Below, piece after piece: positions 24,367 to 33,644 of a stretch of DNA of 45,215 nucleotides (positions are counted from its first letter, which is position 1; each line of letters begins with the position of its first letter). The notes under the pieces are model-generated. The model searched no databases and had not been told where the DNA came from. It saw only the letters and a list, made by a program, of their open reading frames with translations. The DNA comes from Oscillospiraceae bacterium (GTDB taxonomy: Bacteria > Bacillota > Clostridia > Oscillospirales > CAG-272): the NCBI GenBank assembly GCA_015064805.1, contig SVRN01000014.1, forward strand, positions 1 to 45,215. The letters are read 5' to 3'. Both the position numbers and the translations under genes were made by a program.

Positions 24367-26802
24367 ATGAATCAGAATCCCACCCCCGTAGAAATCAAAA
24401 AGAATCTGGAAGAAAAGCTGTCGCGCTACTTTGGCTGCACCGCGGCCGAGGCATCGCGCGAACAAATGTATAAGGCGACCGCAATGACGGTTCGCGATCT
24501 GCTGACCGACAAGCGCGGTGCCTTCAAAAAGGACGTCAACCGCGCAGGTGCCAAGAGAGTGTACTATATGTGCATGGAATTTCTGCTTGGCCGCTCACTC
24601 AAGACCAATCTGGGCAACCTGGGTCTGGCCGAGGGCTACGCCGAGGCACTCAAGGAGCTTGGTGCCGATCTGGAGGAGCTGTACGAGTGCGAGCCTGACG
24701 CAGGCCTTGGCAACGGCGGTCTTGGCCGTCTGGCCGCTTGCTTTATGGACTCGCTGTCCTCGCTGGGTTATCCTGCAACCGGATTTTCCATTTGCTATGA
24801 CTTTGGTCTGTTCCGTCAGAAGATCGTTGACGGTATGCAGGTCGAGCTGCCCGACATCTGGCTGCCCGGCGGCGAGGTCTGGCTGGTTCCCCGCACCGAC
24901 CGTATCTTCAAGGTCAAGCTGGGCGGTCGCGTCAAGGAGGTCTGGAAGGAAGGACACCTGGAGATCCTGTACGAGAACTGCGAGGAGGTCGAGGCCGTTC
25001 CTTACGACATGATGATCTCGGGCGGCGACTCGGACGCCGTCAGCCAGCTGCGACTGTGGCGCGCACGCGACACGCAGAAGTTTGACATGAGCCTGTTTAC
25101 GCAGGGTCAGTACGCCCGTGCCGTCGAAAACGCAACCAACGCAGAGATCATTTCCAAGGTGCTGTATCCTTCGGACAACCACGCCGAGGGTAAGCTGCTC
25201 CGCCTGACTCAACAGTACTTCCTCGTATCGGCCTCCTGCCAGAGCATCATCCGCGACCACATGGCCGTTTACGGCACGCTGGACAATCTGCCCGACAAGG
25301 TGGCGATCCATATCAACGACACCCACCCTGCTCTGTGCATTCCCGAGCTGATGCGCATCTTCATTGACGATTATTTCTACACCTGGGATCACGCGTGGGA
25401 TATGGTACAGCGTATCGTTTCCTATACCAACCATACCGTCATGCCCGAGGCACTGGAAACCTGGAACGAGGATCTGTTCCGCCTCAAGCTGCCTCGCATC
25501 TATACCATCATCCGCGAGATCAACGAGAGATTCTGCCGCGATGCCTGGAACGCCTTCCCCGGCAACTGGGATCGCATCTCCAAGATGAGCATTCTCGGTC
25601 ACGGTCAGGTCCGCATGGCGAACCTTTCCGTCGTCGGCTCGCATTGCATCAACGGCGTTTCCAAGCTGCACTCGAGCATTCTCAAGGAATCCACCTTCAA
25701 GGATTTCTACCGCATGTATCCCGACCGATTCACCAACGTCACCAACGGTATCGCACACCGCCGCTGGCTGTGCTACTCCAACCCGGCGCTGGCAGGGCTG
25801 ATCGAGGACTGCATCGGTGACGGCTATCGCAAGTCGCCCGAGCAGCTCTCGGAGCTGGCCAAATTTGCCGACGACACGTCCGTGCTCGAGCGTCTGCGCG
25901 CCATCAAGCACCAGAACAAGATCGCCTTCTCCAATTTGCTCTATCGCAAGACGGGTCAGCTGATCGATACCCATTCCGTCTTTGACGTGCAGATCAAAAG
26001 ATTGCACGAGTACAAGCGCCAGCTGCTCAACGCGCTGAATATCATCGGCCTTTACCTGCAGCTCAAGGAAAATCCCGATATGGAGATGCAGCCCCAGACC
26101 TTTATGTTCGCCGCCAAGGCAGCCCCCGGCTACGCCATGGCCAAGGAGATCATTCGTCTGATCTGCTATATCAGCGCCGACATCGAGCGTCATCCCAAGA
26201 TCAAGGAAAAGCTCAACGTCGTCTTCCTGGAAAACTATAACGTCAGCCTGGCTGAGGCCCTCATTCCCTCTGCCGAGATCAGTGAGCAGATCTCGCTGGC
26301 AGGCAAGGAAGCAAGCGGCACGGGTTGCATGAAGCTCATGATGAACGGTGCGCTGACCATCGGTACGCTGGACGGTGCAAACGTCGAGATGCAAGCCGCC
26401 GCAGGTGCGGACAATATGTATATCTTCGGTCTGACTGCCTCCGAGGTTGAATCCATCTGGCTGCGCGGTTACCGCTCGACCGAGTTCTACGCCAACAACA
26501 TTGGCCTTTCCCGCATCGTCAATCAGCTCAACATCGGCTTTGCGGGTGAGAGCTTTGCCAACCTTGCGTCTTACCTCTTGTCGGGCGAGCGCGGCATTGC
26601 CGATCCCTATCTGTGCCTTGCCGACTACGAATCCTATCGCACGACGCACGCCCAGATGATCCGCGATTATGCTGACAAGCAGAAGTGGAACCGCATGTCG
26701 CTGCTCAACATTGCCGCTTCCGGCCACTTTGCCGCCGACCGCAGCATCGAGGAGTACGCACAGCGCATCTGGAACCTGCAGAAAATGCCCAAGCGCTCCT
26801 AA
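24367..26802 (+). CDS. glgP: Glycogen/alpha-glucan phosphorylase
   Basis: 811 residues. It releases glucose 1-phosphate from glycogen ends with phosphate and pyridoxal phosphate (GT35). The family text is strong: YMCMEFLLGRSLKTNLGNLGL, DAGLGNGGLGRLAACFMDSL, HINDTHPALCIPELMRI, FDVQIKRLHEYKRQLLNALNI and the cofactor-lysine motif EASGTGCMKLMMNGALTIGTLDGANVE. In that motif the residue before MK is Cys rather than the common Asn. The only obvious Shine-Dalgarno (GAAAGG) is 16 nt from the ATG, further than elsewhere in the operon, so it may be translated less efficiently. Confidence 0.96.
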   Translation: MNQNPTPVEIKKNLEEKLSRYFGCTAAEASREQMYKATAMTVRDLLTDKRGAFKKDVNRAGAKRVYYMCMEFLLGRSLKTNLGNLGLAEGYAEALKELGADLEELYECEPDAGLGNGGLGRLAACFMDSLSSLGYPATGFSICYDFGLFRQKIVDGMQVELPDIWLPGGEVWLVPRTDRIFKVKLGGRVKEVWKEGHLEILYENCEEVEAVPYDMMISGGDSDAVSQLRLWRARDTQKFDMSLFTQGQYARAVENATNAEIISKVLYPSDNHAEGKLLRLTQQYFLVSASCQSIIRDHMAVYGTLDNLPDKVAIHINDTHPALCIPELMRIFIDDYFYTWDHAWDMVQRIVSYTNHTVMPEALETWNEDLFRLKLPRIYTIIREINERFCRDAWNAFPGNWDRISKMSILGHGQVRMANLSVVGSHCINGVSKLHSSILKESTFKDFYRMYPDRFTNVTNGIAHRRWLCYSNPALAGLIEDCIGDGYRKSPEQLSELAKFADDTSVLERLRAIKHQNKIAFSNLLYRKTGQLIDTHSVFDVQIKRLHEYKRQLLNALNIIGLYLQLKENPDMEMQPQTFMFAAKAAPGYAMAKEIIRLICYISADIERHPKIKEKLNVVFLENYNVSLAEALIPSAEISEQISLAGKEASGTGCMKLMMNGALTIGTLDGANVEMQAAAGADNMYIFGLTASEVESIWLRGYRSTEFYANNIGLSRIVNQLNIGFAGESFANLASYLLSGERGIADPYLCLADYESYRTTHAQMIRDYADKQKWNRMSLLNIAASGHFAADRSIEEYAQRIWNLQKMPKRS

Positions 26803-26825
26803 TATCATCTCCAAAAGGAGTTCCA

Positions 26826-28751
26826 ATGTTACCGTCGTTTTACCGTGACTATGACCGCGTGGCCCTGCCCCGCATCCAAAAAACGGTTTCGGGAGAGGAC
26901 GCATCCGATGTGGGTGCGTTCTCTTTTGGCACTGTCATTACCTTCACTCTGCATCTGCCACGGCGCCTCGGCGCGGCGGCCGTTGTCCTGCGCCTTTGCC
27001 GCGACGGCGAGGCGTTTTTCGACATGCCGCTGTCCTTTATCTCTACCAAATACGGCGAGGACGTTTACAAGCTGACGCTTGACACGGCCTCTCTTTGCGG
27101 CGAGCAGGATTTTGGACTCTTTTTCTATCATTTCCTATTCCTTCGCGGACAGGACACGCTGTTTACGGACAGCGTCAACAACGTTGATTTTACCCTTTCC
27201 GAGCACGAAGGCCGATCCTTCCGCCTGCTCGTCTATTCCCCCGACTTCAAAACGCCCGACTGGTTTGCGGGCGGTACCATGTACCATATCTTCGTTGACC
27301 GTTTTTGCCGCGGCAAGGGCGAAGCCCCTTTGCGCGCAGGCGCGACGCTGGAGGAGGATTGGGAGAACGGAATTCCCCAGTTCGCCCCCTACCCGGGCGC
27401 GCCGCTTGCCAACGACTGCTTTTTCGGCGGCAACCTCTGGGGCGTTGCCGAAAAGCTTGACTATCTGAAATCTCTTGGCGTGACCGTCCTTTACTTATCC
27501 CCCGTTTTCGAGGCGGCATCCAATCATAAATACGACACGGGCGACTATGAGCGCGTCGACGCGGCCTTTGGCGGTGAGGCGGCGCTTGCCCACCTGCTTG
27601 ACAAAGCCAAAGCCTACGGTATCCGCATCATTCTCGACGGTGTGTTCAACCACACGGGCGACGACAGCCGCTATTTCAACCGCTACGGGCACTACGACAC
27701 GCTCGGTGCTTATCAGTCCCCCGACTCGCCCTATGCCGCATGGTACAGCTTCAGGCGGTTCCCCAACGATTACGAATCCTGGTGGGGCATTCCGATTCTG
27801 CCCCGCATCAACAGCCGTCTGCCCGAGGTTCGCGCCTATCTGGCAGGCAAGAACGGTATCGCCGCCTCGCGCGTGCGTCAAGGCATCGCGGGATGGCGAT
27901 TGGACGTGGCCGACGAGCTATCGGACGAATTCCTGGACGACCTGCGTTCAAGTCTGCACGAAGCCTCGGACGAGCAGCCCATCATCATCGGTGAGGTGTG
28001 GGAAAACGCGGCAGAAAAAATGGCCTACGGCCGTCGCCGCCGCTATTTTTCGGGCAAACAGCTCGACAGCGTCATGAACTATCCCATCCGAAACGGCATC
28101 TTGTCCTTCGTCCGCGACGGAGATGCCGAGGCCCTTTACAACGTACTGACCAAGCTGTATAGCTCTTACCCCCGCCCCGTTTGCCATTGTCTGATGAATC
28201 TGCTCGGCACGCACGACACCGAGCGCATTCTGACCGTGCTGGGCGATCCTACGCTTGGCAGCGGTCGCTCCAACGCCGAGCTATCCGTAGCAAGACTCTC
28301 GCCCGAACAACGAGGCCGCGCCATCCGCCGCTTACAAATTGCGTTGACGCTGCAGTTTACCGTCTTTGGCGTGCCCTCCGTTTTCTACGGTGACGAAGCG
28401 GGCATGGAGGGCTATCGCGATCCCTTCTGCCGCTTCCCCTTCCCCTGGGGACGCGAGGAGCAGACGTTGGTTGAGACCGTTCGCTTTCTTGGCGCGCTGC
28501 GTCGGGAAAACGACTGCTTTGCAGACGGAGATTTCCGCGTGATCTATCACGGCGCCCACGCCATCGCCTACGAGCGAGAGCAAAACGGCAGTCGCGTGCT
28601 GATCGCCGCCAATCTCAGTGAGCAAACTCTGACGCTTCCCATCGCAGGACGTTGGCAAGCCTTGCGTCCTGACGCACTGCCTTCGCTTTGTGAAAAGACG
28701 ATACGGATCCCGCCCGAGCAGGCCTGTATTTTCAAGGAGGTGAGCGTATGA
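26826..28751 (+). CDS. GH13 alpha-amylase family glycosidase (neopullulanase/amylopullulanase type)
   Basis: 641 residues from the ATG at 26826 behind AAAAGGAG. No signal peptide, so it acts inside the cell on glycogen-derived chains. An N-terminal beta domain of about 130 residues is followed by PDWFAGGTMYHIFVDRFCRG and the catalytic barrel: region I DGVFNHTGDD, region II GWRLDVADEL (nucleophile aspartate), region III IIGEVWENA (acid glutamate), and region IV NLLGTHDTERI. The layout matches the subfamilies of neopullulanases and cyclomaltodextrinases, which cut alpha-1,4 and some alpha-1,6 bonds. It follows glgP by 23 bp and shares ATGA with the next gene. Confidence 0.92.
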   Translation: MLPSFYRDYDRVALPRIQKTVSGEDASDVGAFSFGTVITFTLHLPRRLGAAAVVLRLCRDGEAFFDMPLSFISTKYGEDVYKLTLDTASLCGEQDFGLFFYHFLFLRGQDTLFTDSVNNVDFTLSEHEGRSFRLLVYSPDFKTPDWFAGGTMYHIFVDRFCRGKGEAPLRAGATLEEDWENGIPQFAPYPGAPLANDCFFGGNLWGVAEKLDYLKSLGVTVLYLSPVFEAASNHKYDTGDYERVDAAFGGEAALAHLLDKAKAYGIRIILDGVFNHTGDDSRYFNRYGHYDTLGAYQSPDSPYAAWYSFRRFPNDYESWWGIPILPRINSRLPEVRAYLAGKNGIAASRVRQGIAGWRLDVADELSDEFLDDLRSSLHEASDEQPIIIGEVWENAAEKMAYGRRRRYFSGKQLDSVMNYPIRNGILSFVRDGDAEALYNVLTKLYSSYPRPVCHCLMNLLGTHDTERILTVLGDPTLGSGRSNAELSVARLSPEQRGRAIRRLQIALTLQFTVFGVPSVFYGDEAGMEGYRDPFCRFPFPWGREEQTLVETVRFLGALRRENDCFADGDFRVIYHGAHAIAYEREQNGSRVLIAANLSEQTLTLPIAGRWQALRPDALPSLCEKTIRIPPEQACIFKEVSV

Positions 28752-29875
28752 CCTATCAACACGCGTTGCGATATCTCACCGCCGCCGATGCGGCGAGCCG
28801 AGGCAGCACCCGTCCTCTGCTCCGCGCCTACGTCAGTCTGACAAAGGCGGCACCGCCCTTGTTTATCCGCTTTACCGCTAGCAAGCTTGGCCACACGGCC
28901 GCTCTGTTTTTGCGCAACGTATTGATACAAGCAGGAATTGCATGCCTGCATTGGGTCGATGACGTCAAGGTCGAGCCCAAGCTTCGCTTTTGGCTGGACG
29001 GCAAGCCCGTCACGCCGCCGCTTTTGTCACGTCTGGCGGGCGAGCTGCACGACATGGAAATCGCCACGCCCGACGTAACCTTAAGTGACGTCGAGCGATC
29101 TGCCGCCTTTCTTTGCCGCCTTGCCGCGAAGGAAGAATGCCGCGTCGTTTTGTTTGAGTCCAATCAGGACGCGCCCCTTCTCCCTGCGTTTTGCGCTATT
29201 TATCCGCGCCTGAGTTCTTTGGTCGTTCTGTCGGACAAAAACGATACCATTCCCGAATCCGTTCGCGCCAACGTCCGTCTGCTCATCAGCCCGACCTACG
29301 GTCCTGCCTTTTACCGCCGCATATCGGACGTTTGCGCCGCCAACAGTATTCGTCTTGAGATCATCAAAAAAAGCCGACGCTCGGCCATCACGCTCGGCAC
29401 GCAGACGTTGAGCTATGCCAAGTTTCCCGATTGCCGCATATCCTCAGGCTCACGCCTTTGCGCTGAGGCCGCCTTTTTGGCGATGGAATGCGTGCAGGCA
29501 CTCGGGCGATTGCGCGTTTCCATTCCTGCCGAGGCGTTACAAAACGGTTTGAACCGCACGGATCTTTCCCACGGCCTGCATTTGCGCTGTATCCATCCGC
29601 TGACGCTGTCCGACGGTGTAACAAGCGACGAGGAGCTGCTCGTGACGCTTTCCGATCTTGACGAGCTCTCCGCGCATTTTCCCTCGCCTCGTCGGCTATG
29701 GTTGGACGACGCGCTTTCTGATATTCCCTCGCCCCTTTCCGCCTTTTTCGATGAAATTTCCCGCGCAGGTCAAAAGACAGATTTGAGCGAGAATGGAACA
29801 ACGTTCGTGATCGGTTCAACTGAATTTATCGAATCCTTCCTCGAAAACGCCCGTCGCAAGCCAAAAAAGGCATAA
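28748..29875 (+). CDS. Degenerate FolC/Mur-ligase-like protein in the glycogen operon
   Basis: 375 residues. The outline resembles folylpolyglutamate synthase: YQHALRYLTAADAASRGSTRPLLRAY, then a strand plus loop plus helix (LFIRFTASKLGHTAALFLRNVLIQAGI) where FolC has its ATP loop, GTNGKGST. Here the loop reads TASKLGHTA, without the GKGS/T lysine pattern. Later parts (ITLGTQTLSYAKFPDC, and SRLCAEAAFLAMECVQALGRLR) echo the FolC segment that precedes the C-terminal domain, but the catalytic motifs are absent. The start overlaps the amylase stop by 4 bp, so the two are translationally coupled. I suggest a pseudo-enzyme or a protein of unknown role; the family assignment is tentative. Confidence 0.45.
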   Translation: MTYQHALRYLTAADAASRGSTRPLLRAYVSLTKAAPPLFIRFTASKLGHTAALFLRNVLIQAGIACLHWVDDVKVEPKLRFWLDGKPVTPPLLSRLAGELHDMEIATPDVTLSDVERSAAFLCRLAAKEECRVVLFESNQDAPLLPAFCAIYPRLSSLVVLSDKNDTIPESVRANVRLLISPTYGPAFYRRISDVCAANSIRLEIIKKSRRSAITLGTQTLSYAKFPDCRISSGSRLCAEAAFLAMECVQALGRLRVSIPAEALQNGLNRTDLSHGLHLRCIHPLTLSDGVTSDEELLVTLSDLDELSAHFPSPRRLWLDDALSDIPSPLSAFFDEISRAGQKTDLSENGTTFVIGSTEFIESFLENARRKPKKA

Positions 29876-29912
29876 AAACACACGATTTTTTCAACTTTTT
29901 TTCAAAAAGCCC

Positions 29913-29941
29913 TTTTCACGTCGCACTTTTTGCGTTATAAT
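29913..29941 (+). promoter_or_regulatory. Sigma-A-type promoter of zapA-U32 peptidase genes
   Basis: TTTTCA (29913-29918), 17-bp spacer, TATAAT (29936-29941). It separates the zapA operon from the glycogen operon. Confidence 0.7.
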
Positions 29942-29999
29942 GAAAGCAGAATATCCCCCCGATCATTCGATTACTATATAGAAAGGAATGGTTCTTCCC

Positions 30000-30638
30000 A
30001 TGGCAAAACATACCATTACCATCGCAGACATCGATCTGAATATCACCACCGACGAGTCCCCCGAGATGGTCGACCACCTCGTCGCCGTTCTCGACCGCAG
30101 CATCCGCGATCTTTTGATCCGCCTGCCCCGCTTGTCCAAGAGCGAGGCCGCCATTTTGTGCGCCGTTGATTATTGCGCGCAGAGCATCAAGAGCGAAGAA
30201 AAGACGCGCGAGATGGAGCACGATTTCATCAGAATTTCCAAGGAACTGGAAACCATCCGCGCCGAGCATGACGCGCTGGTCACCACCGTGGACGAGCTTC
30301 GTCGTGAAAATCGTATCATGCACGATATCATCACCAAGAGCGTCAGCACCGCGTTCCCTGCCATCGCCCAGCCTATTGAGGGCGAGCAGTTGGCCATCGC
30401 AACCGAGCAAGAAGCCGCTCCCGAGGAGAGCGCACAGGAACAGCCCGTTCCCGCCACCAAGGTCATGTTTGAAGACGAGCAACCTGCGCAAGAGAGTGCA
30501 CAGCCCGCTCCTGCGTCCGATCCCGAAATTGACGACATTCCCACGAGAAAGGTTCGTCGCCGCACCAAGGCCACTCCCAACGGCGGCAAGAACAAAGTCG
30601 GCGATATGTTCGACATGCTGACCTTCAAGGACGTCTGA
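30000..30638 (+). CDS. zapA: Cell division protein ZapA-like
   Basis: 212 residues from the ATG at 30000 (AAGGA 12 nt upstream); the ATG at 29988 touches the ribosome binding site and is unlikely. The N-terminal 90 residues are the ZapA domain, which bundles FtsZ filaments: HTITIADIDLNITTDESPEMVDHLVAVLDRSI, then a long coiled coil (EEKTREMEHDFIRISKELETIRAEHDALVTTVDELRREN). Unusually, a further ~100 residues follow, Glu/Gln/Pro/Ala-rich and then basic (TRKVRRRTKATPNGGKNK), ending in VGDMFDMLTFKDV. Standard ZapA is about 85-110 residues. It sits 5 bp before a U32 peptidase gene, a pairing seen in many Bacillota. Confidence 0.82.
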   Translation: MAKHTITIADIDLNITTDESPEMVDHLVAVLDRSIRDLLIRLPRLSKSEAAILCAVDYCAQSIKSEEKTREMEHDFIRISKELETIRAEHDALVTTVDELRRENRIMHDIITKSVSTAFPAIAQPIEGEQLAIATEQEAAPEESAQEQPVPATKVMFEDEQPAQESAQPAPASDPEIDDIPTRKVRRRTKATPNGGKNKVGDMFDMLTFKDV

Positions 30639-30643
30639 TACCT

Positions 30644-32725
30644 ATGCCTGAAAATAAGATGCAAACCGGACGTTTGCCCGAGTTGCTCTGCCCCGCCGGC
30701 TCCCCCCTCGCCCTTGACGCGGCCATTGAGGGTGGGGCCGACGCTGTTTATCTGGGTGGACTCGGCTTCAACGCCCGTATGAACGCTTCCAACTTTGACC
30801 GCGAGGCGCTGATCGACGGCATCCGCCGTGCGCACGCCTACGGTGTCAAGGTCTACCTGACGCTGAACACACAGGTCTACGACCGCGAGCTGAGTGACTA
30901 TCTTCGCGCCGCCGCCTTTGCCCAAAGTGCAGGCGCTGACGCGCTGATCGTTGCCGACCTTGGCGGTGCGGCCGCCATTCACCGTGCTCTGCCCGACCTT
31001 GCTCTGCACGCCTCCACCCAAGCCTGCGCACACAGCGCCGCCTCAGGCGAGGAACTGGCAAAGCTGGGCTTTAGCCGCATGGTCGTGGCACGCGAATTGT
31101 CACTGGCCAATCTGCGCTCGGCCGTTCAAGGCTCTCCCATTGAGATCGAGGCCTTTATCCACGGCGCGCTGTGCGTCTGCCATTCGGGCGGATGCCTGTT
31201 TTCCTCACTGGTCGGTGGACGCAGCGGCAACCGCGGTGAATGCGCCCAGCCCTGCCGTCTCCCCTACCGCACGCCCAAGGGGCGCAGTGACTATCCGCTC
31301 TCGCTCAAGGATCTCTCGCTCGCCCGTCACGTTCCCGCACTGATCGACGCGGGTCTTGCCTCGCTCAAGATCGAGGGGCGCATGCGCTCGCCCGAATACG
31401 TACTGCGAGTTGCCCGCATCTGGCGCTGCCTGCTCGACGAGGGTCGGGCGGCCAACGAGGACGAGATGCGTCTGCTTGCCGAGGCCTTCTCGCGCGACGG
31501 CTTTACCGACGGCTATTTTACCTCGCGCATCGGCCACAACATGCTGGGCGTTCGTTCCGAGGCGGACAAGCAGGCGAGACGCTCGCTCGAGCCCTTCCGC
31601 ACCATCACCCGCCGCATTCCGCTGGATATGTCGCTGACCATTCACCGCAACGTTGCAAGTGAGCTGACGGTCAGCACCGATACGATCTCCTACACCGCAA
31701 GCGGTGCCGTTCCCGCCGAGGCCATCAACGCGCCGCTCGACGAGCAGACGGTCCACAGACAGCTGACCAAGCTGGGCAATACGCCGTTTGAAGCAAGAAA
31801 TTGCCGCATTGAGCTGGACGAGGGGCTGATGCTCCCCATTTCGGCTCTTAACGCACTGCGTCGCGCCGCCATTGAAGGTCTGCAGGCAAAGACCGACGCC
31901 GCGATACCTGCCGCCTTTGATGAAATCACTTACGTGCCGCAATATCCGATAGGCGATCGCGCGACGAACGCCACTCGCTCCGCTTGCATGGTCAACGCCG
32001 CACAGCTGACCGCCGCCGCGCAGGACTATTTTGACATTTGCTATCTCCCCGCCGAGCACCTGCTCGCACTTAAGCCGCAAGTATGGCAGGAGATCGCCAC
32101 TCGAACCGAGCTTGGCGTCGTTCTCCCGCCCGTTATCATGGATCACGAGCGAGAGCACGTCGCTTCACAGCTTGCCGAGGTAGCAAGCCGTGGCGTTCGC
32201 CGCGCGCTGGTGGGAAATATCGGGCATCTTTCCTTGGTCAAGCAAGCGGGCCTGACCCCCGAGGGAGATTTCCGTTTGAACGTGACCAACAACGAAAGCG
32301 TGCGCGTGATGCAAACGCTGGGTATTCACACCCCTATTCTCTCGCCCGAGCTGACGCTTCCCCAGATCCGCGATATTCGCGGCGACGTACGCACCATCGT
32401 TTACGGTCGCATTCCCATGATGCTGCTTGAAAAGTGCGTCATCCGTGAGATCGCTGACTGCAAGACCTGCGACGCAGGACGCGCCGAGCTGGTCGATCGC
32501 CGTGGCACCGTCTTCCCCGTGCTACGCTCGCCCGACCACCGCAACGTCATCTACAACAGCGTCCCGACCTACATGGCCGACGCCAAGGATCAGCTCACAC
32601 GCTACCGCGCGCTCTCCTGGCATTTCATCTTTTCTACCGAAACGCCCCGTGAGGTCGACGACGTCGTTGACGCTTATCAAAACGGCAAGTCCACCACGCG
32701 CCAGATTCGAAGAATCAATAAATAA
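30644..32725 (+). CDS. U32-family peptidase / RlhA-TrhP-like protein with C-terminal extension
   Basis: 693 residues. The U32 domain starts LPELLCPAGSPLALDAAIEGGADAVYLGG and carries LALHASTQACAHSA and the cysteine-bearing signature FIHGALCVCHSGGCLFSSLVGGRSGNRGECAQPCRLPY, then SLKDLSLARHVPALIDAGLASLKIEGRMRSPEY. In characterised relatives these cysteines hold an iron-sulfur cluster for RNA hydroxylation with prephenate (RlhA, TrhP), so a role in RNA modification is more likely than proteolysis. Residues about 330-690 form the DUF3656-type middle and a second U32-like segment found in the long variants. The gene overlaps no other and follows zapA by 5 bp. Confidence 0.88.
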   Translation: MPENKMQTGRLPELLCPAGSPLALDAAIEGGADAVYLGGLGFNARMNASNFDREALIDGIRRAHAYGVKVYLTLNTQVYDRELSDYLRAAAFAQSAGADALIVADLGGAAAIHRALPDLALHASTQACAHSAASGEELAKLGFSRMVVARELSLANLRSAVQGSPIEIEAFIHGALCVCHSGGCLFSSLVGGRSGNRGECAQPCRLPYRTPKGRSDYPLSLKDLSLARHVPALIDAGLASLKIEGRMRSPEYVLRVARIWRCLLDEGRAANEDEMRLLAEAFSRDGFTDGYFTSRIGHNMLGVRSEADKQARRSLEPFRTITRRIPLDMSLTIHRNVASELTVSTDTISYTASGAVPAEAINAPLDEQTVHRQLTKLGNTPFEARNCRIELDEGLMLPISALNALRRAAIEGLQAKTDAAIPAAFDEITYVPQYPIGDRATNATRSACMVNAAQLTAAAQDYFDICYLPAEHLLALKPQVWQEIATRTELGVVLPPVIMDHEREHVASQLAEVASRGVRRALVGNIGHLSLVKQAGLTPEGDFRLNVTNNESVRVMQTLGIHTPILSPELTLPQIRDIRGDVRTIVYGRIPMMLLEKCVIREIADCKTCDAGRAELVDRRGTVFPVLRSPDHRNVIYNSVPTYMADAKDQLTRYRALSWHFIFSTETPREVDDVVDAYQNGKSTTRQIRRINK

Positions 32726-32728
32726 ACG

Positions 32729-32757
32729 AAAAGAGCAGCTGCAATGGCTGCTCTTTT
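32729..32757 (+). terminator. Intrinsic terminator after the U32 peptidase gene
   Basis: Perfect 11-bp stem AAAAGAGCAGC (32729-32739) with GCTGCTCTTTT (32747-32757), 7-nt loop, T-run at the end of the stem. Confidence 0.85.
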
Positions 32758-32779
32758 TCAAAAAAATTTTCCCACAACT

Positions 32780-32808
32780 GTATAAACGCTCCCCAAGTGG
32801 CAAAAATA
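32780..32808 (+). promoter_or_regulatory. Forespore-type (sigma-F/G-like) promoter candidate
   Basis: GTATA (32780-32784) and GGCAAAAATA (32799-32808) match the sigma-F consensus elements (GYATA and GGNNANAnTR). The gap is 14 bp, one below the usual 15. No good sigma-A promoter is seen between the preceding terminator and the M23 gene. The match is by eye and short, so treat it as a lead. Confidence 0.4.
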
Positions 32809-32845
32809 GTGATACAGACCTCAAATGAAAAGGAGCAAAAAAATC

Positions 32846-33640
32846 ATGTGGGAAAAATTCAAAAACAGTAAATTCGCGACCAAAATGAGAAACGCCAGAT
32901 CCTCTCGTGCCGTTTATATCACCGTCGTTACGCTTCTGCTCGCGCTTGCCGTCCTCATCACGGCCACCGCGATCGCCAACCGCGTCAAGAAAAACAACGG
33001 TGGCACCGACCTGCCGCCCGCCGACGGTACGCAGGATGGCACGAACGAGGGCGACAACAATCAAGGCAACGGCAATCAGCAACCGCCCAGCGGTAACGGT
33101 TCCAACGAGCAGCCGCCTGCTGACGAGGACAGCGGCAAGGACGAGGGCAACAGCACCCAAACCTCGGCCATCCCCGAGCTGTCCTTGCCCGTCAGCGGCA
33201 GTATTTCCAAGGGACACGACACCTCCGTTCAGGTGTTCTCTCCGACCACGGGTGATTACCGCATCCATTTGGGTGTTGACATGGTCACAACCGAGGACGC
33301 CCCCGTGCTGGCCGCCGCTGACGGCGTGGTATCCCGCATCTGGGACGACGCGCTGATGGGCAAGTGCCTGGCCATCTCGCACAGCGGCGACTGCTACACC
33401 ATCTATAAGAATCTGGACAGCGTCCTGCCTAACGATATCATCGTCGGTGCGAGCGTCGTCGTCGGTCAGCAGATCGGCACCGTGGGCGATACCGCCACGC
33501 TAGAGCTGGCAGAGGAGCCTCATCTGCACATGGAGATGACGGTCAAGGGCTTGGCCGTTGACCCCAGAGAGTATTTCAGCCAGCAGGCCCTCGCGGCGCT
33601 TGGCAAGGATGAGTCGCACGAGCAAAATCAGACCGAATAA
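32846..33640 (+). CDS. M23 (LytM) endopeptidase-domain membrane protein, SpoIIQ-like
   Basis: 264 residues from the ATG at 32846 (AAAAGGAG eight or nine nt upstream). A basic N-terminus is followed by one membrane helix (VYITVVTLLLALAVLITATAI). A flexible linker of about 60 residues follows, rich in Gly, Asn, Gln, Pro and acidic residues, and then the M23 domain. The zinc ligands are intact: the HxGxD form in IHLGVDMV and HLH in EEPHLHMEM. It could therefore be active, unlike Bacillus SpoIIQ but like clostridial forms. The architecture and the possible forespore promoter suggest a SpoIIQ role in engulfment. A general wall hydrolase remains possible. Confidence 0.8.
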   Translation: MWEKFKNSKFATKMRNARSSRAVYITVVTLLLALAVLITATAIANRVKKNNGGTDLPPADGTQDGTNEGDNNQGNGNQQPPSGNGSNEQPPADEDSGKDEGNSTQTSAIPELSLPVSGSISKGHDTSVQVFSPTTGDYRIHLGVDMVTTEDAPVLAAADGVVSRIWDDALMGKCLAISHSGDCYTIYKNLDSVLPNDIIVGASVVVGQQIGTVGDTATLELAEEPHLHMEMTVKGLAVDPREYFSQQALAALGKDESHEQNQTE

Positions 33641-33644
33641 GACA

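Noticed and set aside
24595-26904. Minus-strand open frame opposite glgP
   Set aside because: Antisense to a well-supported phosphorylase; no start signal and no domain.
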